Origin: Oscillospiraceae bacterium
GTDB taxonomy: Bacteria > Bacillota > Clostridia > WRCU01
Assembly (NCBI GenBank): GCA_009783805.1
Contig: WRCU01000009.1
Coordinates: 1-15,334 of the forward strand
Reading direction: 5' to 3'
Length of the DNA stretch: 15,334 nt
Positions 1 to 7,964 of this stretch are shown piece by piece. Position numbers and translations under genes: made by a program. Below the pieces are notes generated by a model. That model searched no databases and had not been told where the DNA came from. It saw only the letters and a program-made list of their open reading frames with translations. How positions within the stretch are numbered: the stretch's first letter is position 1; the number at the start of each line of letters is the position of its first letter.

Positions 1-907
1 CTCCATCATAGGCAAGGCGCGCCTCAAGGGCGCCGATGTCTTCCTGCCTGACCCGCGGGGGGCGAGGTTTTTGGACAGGGACCTGTTCGAGGGCGTCTAC
101 GCGTCCATCCAAAGCCTCACGGTCGACCAGATAACCCAAAGATTCGGCGTGAAGCGCGGCGAGGCGGCCATCCTGATGCCGTCGATACTGCTGTTCAACA
201 AGTTTTTGGGCTTGACGGAGGCCAAGGGCATAATCACGCCCCTCCTGTCGCTGCGCCACGGGCTCCTGGCGGACATGGTGGACGCCAGGATGGAGACGGG
301 CAGGACCAAGGTGATCGGCGACGACATAATAAACTCCGTGAGGTTCATAGGCGAGAAGTACATGGTCGACGGGCCCCATAGCCTGACGGTAGAGAGGCTC
401 AGCCTCAGCATATTCGACCAGACGTCCGCGATACACGGGATGTCCGTCAGGGAGCGGGACTACCTGCGCATAGCCGCGCTCCTGCACGACATAGGCAAGT
501 ACATAAACATAGTCAGGCATGACATCCACTCATACAACATCATAAAGTTCCAGGGGATCACCGGGTTCTCCGACAAGGAGCTGGACATCGTGGCGAACAT
601 CATGAGGTACCACAGCTCGGAGACGCCGCTCATGTCCCATGAAAACTACCGGGTCCTCGACGACGCGGACCGAGTGGCCATATCGAAGCTGGCGTGCATA
701 CTGCGGGTGGCGGAGGCCCTGGACATCTCGCATCGGCAGAAGGTGACCGATGTGAAGGTGAGGAGGGAGGAGGGCGACCTGGTGTTCACCGCGAAGTCGG
801 AGGAGGACATCCTCCTGGAAAAATGGGGGTTCGATGGGCATATGGAATATTTCGAGGAGGTAATGGGCTATAGGCCCATACTCAAGAGGAAGGCGCGGGG
901 CAGGTAG
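1..907 (+). CDS. ppx: Exopolyphosphatase, Ppx/GppA family with C-terminal HD domain (5' end missing)
   Basis: The reading frame is open from the first bases of the window, so the N-terminal ASKHA-type catalytic part lies outside; only about 300 C-terminal residues are visible. The TTG at 71 is in frame but is not a credible start. The segment around 110-290 fits the end of a Ppx/GppA core, including the 'LSLRHGLL' stretch typical of the family's 'sxxGlReG' region. It is followed by an HD-type domain with the metal-binding HD pair in 'LLHDIGKY' (485-490) and further histidines downstream ('RHDIHSYN', 'MRYHSSE'). Family members hydrolyse polyphosphate or pppGpp in the cytoplasm. The gene ends 5 bases before ppk1, which favours polyphosphate as the substrate; that is inference, because the active site is not in view. 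Confidence 0.85.
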   Translation, partial: SIIGKARLKGADVFLPDPRGARFLDRDLFEGVYASIQSLTVDQITQRFGVKRGEAAILMPSILLFNKFLGLTEAKGIITPLLSLRHGLLADMVDARMETGRTKVIGDDIINSVRFIGEKYMVDGPHSLTVERLSLSIFDQTSAIHGMSVRERDYLRIAALLHDIGKYINIVRHDIHSYNIIKFQGITGFSDKELDIVANIMRYHSSETPLMSHENYRVLDDADRVAISKLACILRVAEALDISHRQKVTDVKVRREEGDLVFTAKSEEDILLEKWGFDGHMEYFEEVMGYRPILKRKARGR

Positions 908-912
908 CTGCG

Positions 913-3084
913 ATGACGGCCGATGCTTGCAACTATCTTTACAGGGAGCTCAGCTGGCTGAGCTTCAACTCCAGGGTCCTGGAGGAGGCCGCGGACGCGG
1001 GCAATCCCTTGCTGGAGCGGGCCAGGTTCTTGTCCATCGTCAGCACGAACCTGGATGAGTTCTTCATGGTCAGGGTGGCCTCCCTGTACGACCAGATCCA
1101 TTCGGGGTACAGGCTGCCCGACGCGTCGGGGATGGCGCCGAAGGATCAGTACAGGGCCGTGACCCAGAAGGTCAGGGCCCTGGTAGGCGAGCAGTACGCC
1201 TGCTATAAAAGCCTGATGAAGTCCTTGCGGAACGAGGGCATCCGGCTGCTCAGGGCGGACGAGCTCAGCGAGGGGCAGCGCGGCTTCGTCGACGGGTACT
1301 ACAGGGAGACCATGTTCCCCGTGCTCACGCCCATGATGGTGGACGCCGGCAGGCCATTCCCCCTCATACAGAACAGGACCTTGAACATCGCGCTGCTCCT
1401 GGGCCGCGGGCCCGGCCCTTTGGACGTCCCAGGCCCGGCCGATGCGCCGATGGCCGGCGCCAAAAGCAAGACGGCCGCGGCGGACGACAGGCTCGCCATA
1501 GTCCACGTCCCGACGGGCATATTGGGAAGGGCGATAAGGCTGCCCTCGGAAGCGGGCCGCGACTACATCCTCGCCGAGGAGATCGCCAGGCTCCATCTGG
1601 GCGAGCTGTTCAAGGGGCATGAGATCAAGGAGACGGCCTGCTTCAGGATCATGAGGAACGCCGACCAGGGGCTGCAGGAGGAGGACGCCGAGGACCTGCT
1701 CGAGGCGATGCAGGAGTTCCTCCACAAGCGCAAGCGGGGCATGGCCATAAGGCTGGAGATAGAGTCCGGCGTCGGCGAGAGGCTGCTAGGGTTCATATCG
1801 GACGAGCAGGACATGGACAAGGGCGGCGTGTACCTCATCAAGGGCCCGGTGGACCTGTCCTTCCTCTTCAACCTGGAGCGCTCAGCCCCCCCCGAAGGCA
1901 TGACGTACGGCGAGGCCCCGCCCGTCCCCGTCCCCGAGTTCATGGGGGCGGAGGCCGAGGGCCGGACCATGTTCGAGGTCATATCGGGGCGGGACGTGCT
2001 GGCGTTCCACCCATACCAGTCCTTCGACCCCGTGGTCAGGTTCGTGGAGGAGGCCGCCCACGACCCGGACGTGCTGGCGATCAAGCAGACCCTATACAGG
2101 GTCAGCGCCAACTCGCCGGTGGTCAACGCGCTCGCGGCGGCGGCGGAGAGCGGGAAGAGCGTGACGGTGCTGGTGGAGCTCAAGGCCAGGTTCGACGAGG
2201 AGAACAACATACGCAGGTCGCAGGTGCTGGAGCGCGCGGGCTGCCACGTCATATACGGGCTCGTCGGCCTGAAGACCCATTGCAAGGTCTCGCTCGTCGT
2301 GCGCCGCGAGGAGGAGGGCATCAGGCGGTACGTCCACGTCAGCACAGGCAACTACAATGACCTGACGGCGAGGGTCTACACCGACCTCGGCCTGTTCACG
2401 GCCAACCCCTACTTCGGGGCGGACGCCTCGGCGCTCTTCAACATGCTTTCCGGGTACACGTACATAGACATGACCTACAAGATGGTGCACGCCCCCCTCT
2501 ACCTAAGGGACAGGCTGGTCGCGATGATCGCGAGGGAGGCCGGGAACGCCGCGGCGGGGATGAAGGCCCGGATCGTGCTCAAGGTGAACTCGCTGACCGA
2601 CAAGAGGGTGATCGACGCGCTGTACGAGGCCTCGCGGGCCGGTGTCGCGATCGACCTCATAGTCAGGGGCATATGCTGCCTGAAACCCTCGGTTCCGGGG
2701 CTCAGCGAGAACATCACGGTGCGCAGCATCGTGGGCAGGTACCTGGAGCACGCCAGGATCCTGTACTTCCACGCCGGCGGGGAGGGGGAGCTGTACCTGT
2801 CCAGCGCCGACTTGATGGACAGGAACCTCGACAGGCGGGTGGAGACGATGTTCCCGATCGAGGACCCCGATGCCAAGGAGACCCTGATGGGCATACTCGA
2901 ATTGAGCCTCGCCGACAACGTGAAGGCCAGGCTGATGGGCGGTGACGGGGAGTATAGAAAGGCCCCGTCCAAGGGCCGCGGGAAGGTGGACAGCCAGACG
3001 CGCCTATACGAGGCCGCCGCGGCTAGGGCACGAGAGGCGATGGGCAACCCGCGCGTGGCCACGATCGAGTCCATCATGAGGTGA
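913..3084 (+). CDS. ppk1: Polyphosphate kinase 1
   Basis: The 723-residue protein would reversibly transfer the gamma phosphate of ATP to polyphosphate. The N-terminal domain opens with the conserved 'YRELSWLSFNSRVL' and 'STNLDEFFMVR' motifs. The two phospholipase-D-like C-terminal domains carry the autophosphorylated histidine in 'GLKTHCK' (H456) and the second catalytic histidine in 'LEHARI' (H613). Their spacing of 157 residues equals that of E. coli Ppk H435 and H592. 'HVSTGNYN' and 'DRNLDRRVE' are also present. A Gly/Pro/Ala-rich stretch at about residues 164-190 ('GPGPLDVPGPADAP') looks like an insertion in the N-terminal half relative to the usual 690-residue enzyme; it keeps frame and should not disturb catalysis. 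The ATG at 913 lies 5 bases after the ppx stop, implying an operon with coupled translation. Confidence 0.96.
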   Translation: MTADACNYLYRELSWLSFNSRVLEEAADAGNPLLERARFLSIVSTNLDEFFMVRVASLYDQIHSGYRLPDASGMAPKDQYRAVTQKVRALVGEQYACYKSLMKSLRNEGIRLLRADELSEGQRGFVDGYYRETMFPVLTPMMVDAGRPFPLIQNRTLNIALLLGRGPGPLDVPGPADAPMAGAKSKTAAADDRLAIVHVPTGILGRAIRLPSEAGRDYILAEEIARLHLGELFKGHEIKETACFRIMRNADQGLQEEDAEDLLEAMQEFLHKRKRGMAIRLEIESGVGERLLGFISDEQDMDKGGVYLIKGPVDLSFLFNLERSAPPEGMTYGEAPPVPVPEFMGAEAEGRTMFEVISGRDVLAFHPYQSFDPVVRFVEEAAHDPDVLAIKQTLYRVSANSPVVNALAAAAESGKSVTVLVELKARFDEENNIRRSQVLERAGCHVIYGLVGLKTHCKVSLVVRREEEGIRRYVHVSTGNYNDLTARVYTDLGLFTANPYFGADASALFNMLSGYTYIDMTYKMVHAPLYLRDRLVAMIAREAGNAAAGMKARIVLKVNSLTDKRVIDALYEASRAGVAIDLIVRGICCLKPSVPGLSENITVRSIVGRYLEHARILYFHAGGEGELYLSSADLMDRNLDRRVETMFPIEDPDAKETLMGILELSLADNVKARLMGGDGEYRKAPSKGRGKVDSQTRLYEAAAARAREAMGNPRVATIESIMR

Positions 3085-3119
3085 TAGGTTTGGTTGGCCG
3101 CTGCGATGGCGGTGCCTAG

Positions 3120-3137
3120 TGGGCGCCGCTGCGCCTA
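3120..3137 (+). terminator. GC-rich hairpin after ppk1, possible terminator
   Basis: A 7-pair stem (TGGGCGC with GCGCCTA, including one G-T pair) closes a CGCT loop 35 bases after the ppk1 stop and just before the ctsR promoter. No T-run follows, so it is not a textbook intrinsic terminator. It could still act as an mRNA 3' end or a Rho-type pause site. Weakly supported. Confidence 0.3.
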
Positions 3138-3153
3138 GGGAGGGCCGCCGGGC

Positions 3154-3181
3154 TTGACGTAGGGGGTATTAGGGGTATAAT
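3154..3181 (+). promoter_or_regulatory. Sigma-A-type promoter of the ctsR operon
   Basis: The -35 element TTGACG (3154-3159) and the -10 element TATAAT (3176-3181) are separated by 16 bases, close to the housekeeping consensus. It is one of the few AT-rich stretches in the window and sits between ppk1 and ctsR. Transcription should start near 3188, inside the CtsR operator, giving a leader of roughly 35-40 bases. Confidence 0.85.
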
Positions 3182-3198
3182 AGTCAAAGAAAGTCAAA
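3182..3198 (+). promoter_or_regulatory. CtsR operator (heptad direct repeat)
   Basis: Two identical AGTCAAA heptads (3182-3188 and 3192-3198) are separated by GAA. This matches the known CtsR box RGTCAAA-N3-RGTCAAA exactly. It begins one base after the -10 box, so bound CtsR would block RNA polymerase, giving autoregulated, heat-inducible expression of the operon. A third imperfect copy (AATCAAA) overlaps the end at about 3198-3204. No second full box was seen upstream of mcsA, mcsB or clpC. Confidence 0.93.
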
Positions 3199-3224
3199 AT
3201 CAAACGAATGGATGCGCCATCCCC

Positions 3225-3692
3225 ATGAAGATATCGGACAACATAGAGTCGTTCATCAAGGGGCTGATGGACGAGACCGGGGGTCAGACCGAGATCCAGC
3301 GCAATGAGCTGGCCATCCGGTTCGGTTGCGTCCCGTCCCAGATCAACTACGTCATATCGACCAGGTTTTCCAACGGCCAGGGGTACATCGTGGAGAGCCG
3401 GAGGGGCGGGGGCGGCGGCATCAGGATCAGGAGGGCCGGCCACGGGCCTGCCGGAGGGTACCTGATGCACATCATAACCTCGATGGGGGTCTCGATAACG
3501 CAGCAATGCGCCGGCATATTCATAAGGAACTTCCTCGACTACGGGGCCATAAACGAGAGGGAGGCGGCGCTGCTGTACGCGGCGGTCAATGACAAGGCCT
3601 TGGCTGTGGCGCCCAAGGGGTTGAGGGACGAGCTGCGGGCCGGGATCCTGAAGAGCATGATGGCGTGCATGACGCATGGGGACAGCCGGTAG
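3225..3692 (+). CDS. ctsR: Transcriptional repressor of class III heat-shock genes CtsR
   Basis: The 155-residue protein is the expected CtsR length. The N-terminal winged helix-turn-helix is clear: 'ISDNIESFIK', then the recognition segment 'CVPSQINYVISTRF', then the wing 'GYIVESRRGGGGGIRIRR'. The arginine before the glycine loop (R60) matches the wing arginine that is central to DNA contact and is modified by McsB in Bacillaceae. Here the usual tyrosine after four glycines is a fifth glycine. The C-terminal half is the helical dimerisation domain. It represses clp genes until heat or protein damage releases it. The ATG at 3225 gives a start that aligns with known CtsR proteins, although no strong Shine-Dalgarno sequence precedes it. 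It is first in the operon, behind its own operator. Confidence 0.96.
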   Translation: MKISDNIESFIKGLMDETGGQTEIQRNELAIRFGCVPSQINYVISTRFSNGQGYIVESRRGGGGGIRIRRAGHGPAGGYLMHIITSMGVSITQQCAGIFIRNFLDYGAINEREAALLYAAVNDKALAVAPKGLRDELRAGILKSMMACMTHGDSR

Positions 3693-3757
3693 GCGATGCG
3701 GGGCCCCGGGCCGGGGTCCTAGCCAAGATCCGAAGTGCTGGGGGGCGGTGGCGTAGG

Positions 3758-4324
3758 ATGAGGTGCGAAAGGTGCGGGAATGACAGGGCGACGATATGCC
3801 TAAAGAGGGTGGAGGACGGCAAAGTTTCCGACTTCCTCATATGCGAGGACTGCGCGAGGCAGGAAGGCCTTATTGGGGGTGAGATGGGGATCAGCCTCGG
3901 CAAGCTCATAACGGGGCTGTTGTCGGAGCCGGGATTCGGCGGCCTCTCAAAGCTCATGGGCATCAAGCAAGGGGCGCCGAGCGTCAAGTGCTCGGTATGC
4001 GGCATGGACAGGGCCACGTTCCAGAAGATCGGCAAGATGGGCTGCGCGAACTGCTACGCGGACTTCAGGGAGTTCCTGACGCCCCTGGCCAAGAGGATCC
4101 ACGGGAACTCGGCCCATACGGGGAAGCTGCCCGCCAATCTGTTCAATGAGTACAGGTATGAGAAGGAGATAAAGGAGGTCAGGGCCAGCCTGGCCGAGGC
4201 CGTGAAGCGGGAGGAGTACGAGAGGGCCGCGGAGCTGCGCGACCGCATCAAGGCGATGGAGGGCGGGATGGCGGAAAGCCTGCGCAAGGCCTCCGATAGG
4301 AAGGGGGGTGACGGCGTCGGATAG
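3758..4324 (+). CDS. mcsA: McsA, zinc-binding activator of the McsB arginine kinase
   Basis: The 188-residue protein carries two paired zinc-finger units: C3/C6 with C29/C32 ('MRCERCGND', 'ICEDC') and C78/C81 with C96/C99 ('KCSVC', 'GCANC'). It ends in a UVR-type coiled-coil segment at about residues 137-172 ('LAEAVKREEYERAAELRDRI') like those in UvrB and ClpC. The ATG at 3758 is chosen because CxxC at residues 3-6 is the standard McsA beginning; the frame is open upstream to 3665, but that extension resembles no McsA. In Bacillus, McsA stimulates McsB kinase activity and helps release CtsR. It follows ctsR after 65 bases and overlaps or abuts mcsB, depending on the mcsB start. Confidence 0.93.
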   Translation: MRCERCGNDRATICLKRVEDGKVSDFLICEDCARQEGLIGGEMGISLGKLITGLLSEPGFGGLSKLMGIKQGAPSVKCSVCGMDRATFQKIGKMGCANCYADFREFLTPLAKRIHGNSAHTGKLPANLFNEYRYEKEIKEVRASLAEAVKREEYERAAELRDRIKAMEGGMAESLRKASDRKGGDGVG

Positions 4325-4346
4325 GGGATCGGAAGGCGAAGGCACC

Positions 4347-5429
4347 ATGGGGTTCGCGGGCCGGGACGCGGGCGGCCCCGGGACGGGGCCCGGGGCGGGC
4401 CCCGAGTCGGCCGGGGACGGCCGGGTCAACGGCTGCATCGCGGTCAGCAGCAGGATAAGGCTGGCCAGGAACCTGGCCTCGTACACGTTCCCGCCCATCC
4501 TGGACAACGCCGGCGCCGAGAGCGTCGCCGCGGAGGTGAGGGCCGCGGCCGAGAAGATCATGGGCGCGATGGGCTCGGAGACGGAGTACCGCGGCGTGGA
4601 TTCAATGGGGACCTTGTCGGGCCAGGCCATGGTCGAGGGGCGCATCATAAGCGCCAACCTGCTGGAGGGCAGCATAGAGCGCGGCGTCATCCTGTCGATG
4701 GGCGGCAAGGTGAGCATTATGGTGAACGAGGAGGACCATCTGCGGCTGCAGTGCATACTGCCGGGGATGGACCTGGGGCGGGCCTGGGAGCTGGCGGACG
4801 CCATAGACTCCGGACTGGAGGGGCTCCTAGGGTACGCCGTGGACAAGGAGTTCGGCTACCTCACGAGCTGCCCCACGAACCTGGGGACCGGGCTGCGCGC
4901 GTCCATAATGCTGCATCTGCCCGTCCTCGTCATGACCGGGCTCATACAGAAGGTGCTGGAGGCGTGCGGCAAGATGGGCGTGATGGTCAGGGGCACATAT
5001 GGGGAGAACAGCAACGCGAACGGCAACATGTTCCAGTTCTCGAACCAGGTCTCGCTCGGCCATACGGAAGGCGAGATCATCAGCGGCGTAACCAGCGTCA
5101 CCCAGCAGGTGATGAACCAGGAGGCCGCCATGCGCGGCGAGCTCCACAAGAAGGACCCCGTGAAGGTCGAGGACCGCGTCCACCGCTCGCTGGGCCTATT
5201 GAAGCACGCGCGCATACTGAGCTCGGATGAGGCGTTCAGGCTGCTTTCGGACGTGATACTGGGATCGGACATGGGTATATTGAGGAATGTATGCGTCGGG
5301 GGCCTGTTCGAGCTCATGACGAAGATCCAGCCGGCGAGCCTGCAGCAGAACCTAGGCAAGCCGCTGGACCCCGGCGAGAGGGACGTGAGGAGGGCGGAGC
5401 TCTTCAGGGGCGAATTCGCGGGGGTATGA
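4347..5429 (+). CDS. mcsB: Protein arginine kinase McsB
   Basis: The enzyme is a phosphagen-kinase-fold protein that phosphorylates arginines on damaged proteins, marking them for ClpC-ClpP. 'SSRIRLARN', 'NEEDHLR' (nucleotide and substrate loop), 'CPTNLGTGLRAS' with the active-site cysteine at residue 175, and 'VRGTYGE' are all present. The C-terminal RDVRRA (residues 345-350) matches the phosphoarginine-binding RDxxRA motif. Both landmarks sit 8 residues later than in Bacillus McsB, so the core has no net length change between them. The ATG at 4347 has a GGAAGG-like ribosome site at 4331-4336 and gives 360 residues, the normal length. A GTG at 4308, overlapping the end of mcsA, would add 13 residues. 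The first 25 residues are Gly/Pro-rich and unlike the usual N-terminus. Confidence 0.95.
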   Translation: MGFAGRDAGGPGTGPGAGPESAGDGRVNGCIAVSSRIRLARNLASYTFPPILDNAGAESVAAEVRAAAEKIMGAMGSETEYRGVDSMGTLSGQAMVEGRIISANLLEGSIERGVILSMGGKVSIMVNEEDHLRLQCILPGMDLGRAWELADAIDSGLEGLLGYAVDKEFGYLTSCPTNLGTGLRASIMLHLPVLVMTGLIQKVLEACGKMGVMVRGTYGENSNANGNMFQFSNQVSLGHTEGEIISGVTSVTQQVMNQEAAMRGELHKKDPVKVEDRVHRSLGLLKHARILSSDEAFRLLSDVILGSDMGILRNVCVGGLFELMTKIQPASLQQNLGKPLDPGERDVRRAELFRGEFAGV

Positions 5430-5462
5430 CCGGGTCAGCAAAAACAGTTGGGGGGGTCGGGG

Positions 5463-7949
5463 ATGACGTTCGACGATAAGGCGTACACGGAGAAGGCCAA
5501 GAACGCGATGATCCTCAGCGAGGAGTCCGCGGCCTACTTCGGCCACGGATACATAGGGACGGAGCACATGCTCTGCGGCCTCATCAAGGAGGGGACGGGC
5601 ATAGCGGCCAAGACGCTGGCGAGCCTGGGAGTAACCGAGGAGAAGGTCGTCGGGGTCATCATGGGGTCATCGGGCAAGCAGGAAAAGGGCATGAAGCCCA
5701 AGGGGCTCACCCCGAGGAGCAAGCGCATACTCGAGCTCGCGTACATGGAGGCCCGCAAGGCGGAGCAAGGGTCCATAGGCACGGAGCACATCCTGATGGG
5801 CATAGTGAGGGAGAGCGACTGCATCGCGGCCAACATACTGGCGGAGTTCGGCGTGGACCTGGCCAGGCTCTATGGGGACCTCGCGAAGGTCGCGGGCATG
5901 GACCCCGGCAAGCAGGAGCTTGTCACCGGCGCGGCCGGCGCCGCGGGCACGCCGACGCTAAACCAGTACAGCAGGGACCTGACCCAGCAAGCCTCGGAAG
6001 GCAGGATCGACCCCGTGATAGGCAGGGAGGCGGAGATCGAGCGGATCATACAGATCCTCAGCCGGAGGACGAAGAACAACCCGTGCCTGATAGGGGAGCC
6101 GGGGGTGGGCAAGACCGCCGTGGTCGAGGGGCTGGCGCAGGCCATCGTGGGCGGCGACGTCCCTGAGGGCCTCAAGGACAGGAGGGTGATAACGCTCGAT
6201 CTTTCGTCCATGATCGCCGGCGCCAAGTATAGGGGCGAGTTTGAGGAGAGGCTCAAGAAGGCCATGGAGGAGATACGGAAGGCCGGCAACGTCATCATAT
6301 TCATAGACGAGATGCACACGATCATAGGGGCGGGCGCCGCGGAGGGGGCGATCGACGCGGCGAACATACTCAAGCCGGCCATGGCCAGGGCCGAGATCCA
6401 GGTCATAGGCGCCACGACGCTCAACGAGTATAGGAAGCACGTCGAAAAGGACGCCGCATTGGAGCGCAGGTTCCAACCCATAACCGTCGGCGAGCCCAGC
6501 AAGGAGGAGGCCGTCGCCATCCTCATGGGGATACGCGACAAGTATGAGGCGCACCATAAGGTAAAGATAACGGACGAGGCCGTCGAGGCGGCGGTAAACC
6601 TTTCGGCCAGGTACATCAACGACAGGTTCCTGCCGGACAAGGCCATAGACCTCATCGACGAGGCGAGCTCGAAGACCAGGCTGAAGGCGCACACCGCGCC
6701 GGTCGGCATAAAGGGGCTCGAGGCGGAGCTGGAGACGCTGCGCAAGGAGAAGGAGGACAGCATCCGGTGCCAGGAGTTCGAGAAGGCAGCCGCCATGAGG
6801 GATAGGGAGCAGGGGCTGAAAAAAGCGATCGAGGACGCCAGGAAGGAATGGGCGGACGGCAATGAGGCCAGGACCGAGCTCGTCGGGGTGGCGGAGATAG
6901 AGGACATCGTCTCCGGCTGGACGAAGATACCGGTGAGGAAGCTGGCGCAGGAGGAGGCCGAGAGGCTGAGGAACATGGAGGGGCTGCTCCACGCGAGGAT
7001 AATCAGCCAGGGGGAGGCCGTCAAGGCCGTCTCAAAGGCCATACGTCGCGGCAGGGTCGGGCTCAAGGAGCCTAAGAGGCCCATCGGCTCGTTCGTGTTC
7101 CTCGGGCCCACGGGCGTCGGCAAGACCGAGCTGTGCAAGGCGCTGGCGGACATCGTCTTCGGAGACGAGAACGCGCTCATCAGGGTCGACATGTCGGAGT
7201 ACATGGAGAAGCACAGCGTGTCCAGGATAGTCGGGTCGCCGCCGGGCTACGTGGGGTACGACGAGGGCGGCCAGCTCACGGAGAAGGTCAGGAGGAAGCC
7301 TTACTCGGTGCTCCTCTTCGACGAGATAGAGAAGGCGCATCCGGACGTATTCAACATACTGCTCCAGGTGCTCGAGGACGGCATGCTCACCGACGCTCAG
7401 GGCAGGAAGGTGGATTTCAAGAACACCATCGTCATTATGACCTCGAACGTGGGGGCCAGGACCATAACCGAGAAGAGGCGGATCGGGTTCTCGGCCGACG
7501 CGCGGGGCGACGGGTCCGCGGGCTACGAGGAGATGAAGTCGAACGTCCTGGCTGAGCTGAAGAAGGATTTCAAGCCGGAGTTCCTCAACAGGATCGACGA
7601 CATCATCGTATTCCACCAGCTCACCAAGGAGGACATAAGGAAGATAGCGTCCATAATGCTGGGCGACCTCGGCGGGAGGCTGAGGGGCGTCGGGATAAGG
7701 ATGGAGGTCTCCGATGGCCTGCTCGAGCTGTTGGGGGAGAAGGGTTTCGACGTGGTGTACGGGGCCCGTCCGCTCAGGAGGACCATCCAGACGCTCATAG
7801 AGGACCCGATGGCGGAGAGGATGCTGGCCGGTGAGTTCAAGGCCGGCGACATGGTTTCGGTGGGGGCCGAAGGCGGAGAGGTCACCTTCGCGAAGGTGGG
7901 CCCCGAAGCCGAGGGCGAAGGCGGGGATCCATGCAATTCCATGTCGTGA
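5463..7949 (+). CDS. clpC: AAA+ unfoldase ClpC
   Basis: The 828-residue Hsp100 ATPase unfolds substrates and feeds them to ClpP. In order: a double Clp_N repeat (about 1-145, 'GTEHMLCGL' and 'GTEHILMGI'); AAA module 1 with Walker A GEPGVGKT (211-218), Walker B 'IIFIDEMHT' and an intact 'ALERRFQ' arginine finger; a UVR-bearing middle domain (about 420-460) that separates ClpC from ClpA; AAA module 2 with Walker A GPTGVGKT (548-555) and 'LLFDEIEKAHPD'; an IGF tripeptide (674-676) suited to the ClpP-binding loop; and a ClpB-type small C-terminal domain. ATG 5463 begins like other ClpC proteins and has a G-rich ribosome site; an in-frame TTG at 5448 is less likely. It is the last core gene of the CtsR-controlled operon. 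clpP is not in view. Confidence 0.97.
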   Translation: MTFDDKAYTEKAKNAMILSEESAAYFGHGYIGTEHMLCGLIKEGTGIAAKTLASLGVTEEKVVGVIMGSSGKQEKGMKPKGLTPRSKRILELAYMEARKAEQGSIGTEHILMGIVRESDCIAANILAEFGVDLARLYGDLAKVAGMDPGKQELVTGAAGAAGTPTLNQYSRDLTQQASEGRIDPVIGREAEIERIIQILSRRTKNNPCLIGEPGVGKTAVVEGLAQAIVGGDVPEGLKDRRVITLDLSSMIAGAKYRGEFEERLKKAMEEIRKAGNVIIFIDEMHTIIGAGAAEGAIDAANILKPAMARAEIQVIGATTLNEYRKHVEKDAALERRFQPITVGEPSKEEAVAILMGIRDKYEAHHKVKITDEAVEAAVNLSARYINDRFLPDKAIDLIDEASSKTRLKAHTAPVGIKGLEAELETLRKEKEDSIRCQEFEKAAAMRDREQGLKKAIEDARKEWADGNEARTELVGVAEIEDIVSGWTKIPVRKLAQEEAERLRNMEGLLHARIISQGEAVKAVSKAIRRGRVGLKEPKRPIGSFVFLGPTGVGKTELCKALADIVFGDENALIRVDMSEYMEKHSVSRIVGSPPGYVGYDEGGQLTEKVRRKPYSVLLFDEIEKAHPDVFNILLQVLEDGMLTDAQGRKVDFKNTIVIMTSNVGARTITEKRRIGFSADARGDGSAGYEEMKSNVLAELKKDFKPEFLNRIDDIIVFHQLTKEDIRKIASIMLGDLGGRLRGVGIRMEVSDGLLELLGEKGFDVVYGARPLRRTIQTLIEDPMAERMLAGEFKAGDMVSVGAEGGEVTFAKVGPEAEGEGGDPCNSMS

Positions 7950-7964
7950 CGATGGAGGGGCCCG

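Noticed and set aside
868..1725. Long minus-strand reading frame across the start of ppk1
   Set aside because: It is antisense to a conserved gene, with no known motifs and composition expected from high-GC shadow frames.
3698..3725. CCCC/GGGG inverted repeat between ctsR and mcsA
   Set aside because: The stem is only 4 pairs in a G/C-run background and no T-run follows; it is likely chance.
3665..3757. Upstream extension of mcsA overlapping the end of ctsR
   Set aside because: The McsA family starts with CxxC within the first residues, which fits ATG 3758; the extension has no similarity.
5870..7204. 444-codon minus-strand reading frame inside clpC
   Set aside because: It is the mirror of conserved ClpC codons, Ser/Ala/Leu-rich with no family match.
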